NCBI RefSeq assembly: GCF_021134715.1
Contig: NC_060017.1
Span: 3,782,001 to 3,846,000 of the forward strand
Origin: Daphnia pulex
Taxonomy: Eukaryota; Arthropoda; Branchiopoda; Diplostraca; Daphniidae
DNA: 64,000 bases
Direction of reading: 5' to 3'
Of this stretch, positions 60,601 through 64,000 are shown in pieces (the first letter of the stretch is position 1; every line of letters starts with the position of its first letter). The position numbers and the translations under genes are program-made. A model generated the notes under the pieces. The model had not been told where the DNA came from. It saw nothing but the letters and a program-made list of their open reading frames with translations, and did no database searches.

Positions 60601-63600
60601 AGACACTTTCATATTTTTATTTAAAGAAAATGGTGTGGTCTTTTAAGGCTTCAAACGAAAATGAATTGGAAATTTAGAAATATTGAATTTTCCCGCTATA
60701 AGCCATCGAGGAACTGGAGCATCGCTAACTCATAATATTTTGACAGATCAGTCGAGCGATCGAAATAAGGCACCACACAGCGTATAGTACTGCTGCGCTA
60801 TAGTCGTACTGCATATACATCTATTCTACCTGGAACCTTCAGTCCACAGGTAAAAAGTGGGACAGCCCTGTTGTAAACTATATGTGTGTACCTTTAATAT
60901 TATAAACCAGACGTTTTTTTGGACTTTTGCTCTGGTGGTGTTCCATTCTATCTCGGAGGCTGGAAATTTTTTTATAGACGATGGTGCAGTTTCCCACAGT
61001 CGCAGATGCATCTTTGCTACCATGTTCATTTTTTCTTTCCTTGCCAAGGTCATATTTTCTGTTTCAAACGATGGTTATCTGCAATATTTCCCTTACACAC
61101 GAAACCCTGTGCGATTTTTGCAACATGTGCAACCCAATTTCAGACTATAATAACGTTGGCGAATCCTTCAAATCGTGTCAAATTGTTTCATTTAAAAAAG
61201 AAAATCATAAGAAATTCAGATTTCATAAGAAACATAAATTGAAAAGTATTATAGGCGGGGAGGAAAAAAGAACGACCGCCACATATAGCTCTGAAGATAT
61301 ATACAGCGGCGGATCACATGACCGAGAGCCGTACGCCTAAATCTCTTCTATATATATATATCTCCTTTGTTGATGGCTTCCAGGATGTCACAGCAAGTGG
61401 GCAGATGTTTCCCACTTGATTCGACGTTTTATGCGCCCAAAAGACATGAGCATGTACATAACAGCATTTTCATTTGCGGTTTGCCGTTCGAATGGATTAC
61501 GTCGCAGCAGCAGCAGCAGCTTCTTTGAACGATGGAGGATGGCGGTGGCGGCAGCTGCTGGTCCCGCGGCCGAATCAAAAAACAAATCGTTCCCCTTATT
61601 CTCATTCTCCATCGAGAGAAACAAGAAAGAAAAAAAAAATAGAAAAAAGCCCACGCGATCTTAACGACCGAGAACATTCTCAGCATCAGGCGCTCCGTCG
61701 CAAGCTGATTGCTTTTCTTTGTGCCACATAACAATTTTTTCTTATACCAAGATGTCTCTCATCCTTGTCTTGTGCAAGCCAAGCCATCTGCGGAAATACA
61801 ATCTCGCCCATAAAGTTGGTGTGATGGCGCTCGTTGCGGAGAAACAAAAATTGGTTTCACGTTCGTCATTTCAATTTTCCCGCTGAATCTGTTGAGATCA
61901 TCACGGATTCACGTCAACAAAGAATTCCGTTTTTGATCGACAACCGAATTGATGTGAAAACGGTTGATTATTACATTCTTTATTCATTTTTTCGGGGGGT
62001 GTGTGTAGTATTAGTTTAGTATTACGCTGCACGCCAGCTCAAAGGCCGGGTGGAAATGTGTGTGTTTTTTTCATTCAACCTTTCAGGAAATCGGTCAAAG
62101 TTTATTTACCGACTAGCATACTAGATATGAACGGTAGAGGGGAGTTTAGGAGGGTTATGATGAATATCCGAGTTGCCGGGCATGGCGCGTGGCTGCCGTT
62201 ACTGTCGCGGGTGGTGTCCATCAAAGCGGAGGGACGACGCTGTGGCGTGAATGAGCAAACTGACACGCATAAAATCTCTCACCCAAAAAAAAGCCGCCGC
62301 CCAGCAGCAGCAGCTTCGAATGCTGCAGCACTACTCGTCGTTCGTCGTCAAGTCACTCTGGCGAGAGAGCCTCAAAGGTGACGGCAGATGAGATGAGAGA
62401 ATACACACAAGTCACATGACGACGATAGGGAGAGTCCATCAACGACATCCACAACGGGCGGCACAGCCGGACGGAATGCCGGAATCATATGCGAGGCAAC
62501 GCTCGACGATCGCCAACACCATTTTCTTTCATTTTCATTTTTTTTCTATTTTTTTTTCGTTTCCTCTTTCCTCCCTATTTTCATTCTTGAACATCAACGA
62601 ATATTTTTCAAAACATGTTTGATGAGCATTCAAAAAATAGGAATAAGGGGCTGCTGCTGGATGAGACGTGTCGCGCTCGAGCACGTGCGAGAGTCGTTGA
62701 CGCGCCATCGCATATGAAACTCATTTCGAATTCAGCGCCCATATTTTTACCCCGGCTGTACAAATGAGTTAAACCGGATAGAAAAAAAAAAAAAAAAACA
62801 ACTCGACCATAGACCGTGTAGAGAGTTCAATTGTAGCCATTGTGAGGCTTTTTGATATAATGTAGAGAAGCCGAGGAAACTTATAATTGGCGCAGGCGGG
62901 AGTCCCGACCGTATACATAGTTTCCGTGAAGAAAAAAAAATGTACATACTGCCATCAGTTCAATGAGGTTTGCACACAGTAGGAACGGACGAGAGTCTCA
63001 TCAAGTGCCGTTCACAACCCGAAAAAAAAATTTCAAAGAAAAGATAATAATAATAAGAAAGACCGTAGGCTAAAAGGGTATACGCCAAGGTAAAAATTGG
63101 TATCGCAGCCTTTTTTGTTTTTTTCACAGGAGGGGCTGTGGCGTAATGATTTAAACAAGACAGAATTCCTCTCCAAAAAGGTCCAAAAAAAGAAAAGAAA
63201 TCCAAGCGTGAATTGATAAAACAACTTCCTGAACTAAATGGATCTTTTTTTCTTTCTTGTTTTGGTGAGTGCGTGCGCGTTTTTTTTTTTTTTGGGGGGG
63301 CTGCTCGGCTGTTGTTGTTGTCGTTGAGCGTTTCACGCGGTTGATGATTGCTGTTGGCTGGCTGGCTGGCTGCCTTGTGGCTGGAATATTATTAGGCGGC
63401 CACAGCGCCGGTCTATAGAGCTCTCTAGCTAGCTGTGTGTGTGTGGTCGGGACTGATTGGTTCGTTGACTCTCTTTCTTTAGCCAACACCACACGGGAGT
63501 CAGACGAAAACAAGCTCGCAGACAAACAAATAATGTGAGAACCGTGTAATCACGCTGTCTCTCTCCCTCTCTTTCTCCCTCAATAAAAATGTGTATAAGA

Positions 63601-64000
63601 CGTCCCGAAAATGGTGACTCCCTTTGTGGTGGTGTGCTGGGCTCTGCAGCACACTCTATCGGGATAGATAGACTCCCGACGACGAGTCTCTCGGAGCTGA
63701 TGCTACACACTACTAAATAACATCCAACCAATCGGGACTGAACAAAGCCGGACCATAAATAGTCAAAGTCTGACTCAAAGATGGAAAAAGAAAAAGATAA
63801 AAAAAAAAAAAGAAAATAATAGAAGAATGCAACCCGTTATTTCCGTCTCGCGCTCACTTATATTCGATCCCAATTGTTCTGCTGGATGGGCCGCTGCATG
63901 AGGCGGGAAGAGAAGGAGGTGTATATAGGTGCACACAAGGCTTGATTATATGAGCAGATCAATTCCACGCCGGTTTCCACGATCGAGCCAGCAGAACAGA
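54601..64000. other. Gene-poor right-hand block
   Basis: No supported exon on either strand apart from the possible MADDK start. It holds (CA)n ~55629-55643, (TA)n ~61350-61360, (GCA)n 61505-61520, an A run of 17 at 62782-62798, T and G runs at 63280-63300, (GGCT)n at 63355-63372 and an A run near 63801-63812. If the MADDK exon is real, much of this is its first intron. Confidence 0.4.

Noticed and set aside
60826..61053. 75-codon minus-strand frame considered as an exon
   Set aside because: No recognisable protein, and overlapping plus-strand frames are equally open.
1..64000. CRISPR arrays, bacterial operons, prophage or rRNA genes
   Set aside because: The sequence is clearly eukaryotic with spliced genes; no regular spacer-repeat arrays or rRNA motifs were seen.

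Overview
The window looks like nuclear DNA of a small-intron arthropod. A branchiopod crustacean such as Daphnia is my best guess. I base that on introns often 60-100 bp with GT-AG ends, many (CA)n, (GA)n and (GAA)n microsatellites, an arthropod-like ribosomal protein L23, and the gene content. The species call is inference; no organism-specific marker was found.

Layout. Positions 1-5.2 kb hold one 5' coding exon on the minus strand (1422-1724). It resembles the first transmembrane segment of a two-pore potassium channel, and the rest of that gene would lie beyond the left edge. Positions 5.5-10.7 kb hold a complete eight-exon minus-strand gene for a secreted protein with a long Pro/Tyr-rich region and two C-terminal fasciclin (FAS1) domains. 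From 12.1 to 17.5 kb lies a complete 17-exon plus-strand gene for THO complex subunit 2. From 17.96 to 20.8 kb there is a four-exon plus-strand gene for a 145-residue protein that I do not recognise. Its introns carry an inverted-repeat element and a separate minus-strand ORF remnant. From 21.7 to 26.6 kb the sequence is repeat-built: a 500-bp foldback element, two diverged copies of a tRNA-like SINE-type repeat, and a degenerate tandem duplication. Two short minus-strand genes follow: an IL-17-like cytokine (26.9-27.5 kb) and ribosomal protein L23/uL14 (28.3-29.1 kb).

From about 29.2 kb to the end, roughly 35 kb, I find no convincing complete gene. The sequence is rich in microsatellites and homopolymer runs, and the many open frames lack codon structure or splice support. 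A few possible isolated exons are listed with low confidence: 54586-54600, 49788-49831 and 31459-31767. This block could be a long intron or the regulatory flank of a gene extending past the right edge. One unusual feature is a motif, six or more G followed by TTCC, that recurs seven times between 35.8 and 52.5 kb.

The genes do not form a functional unit. THOC2 and RpL23 are housekeeping genes (mRNA export, translation). The FAS1 protein is probably matrix or cuticle related. The IL-17-like gene is a likely immune or inflammatory ligand. All full gene models were built by joining exons whose reading phases agree across every junction.
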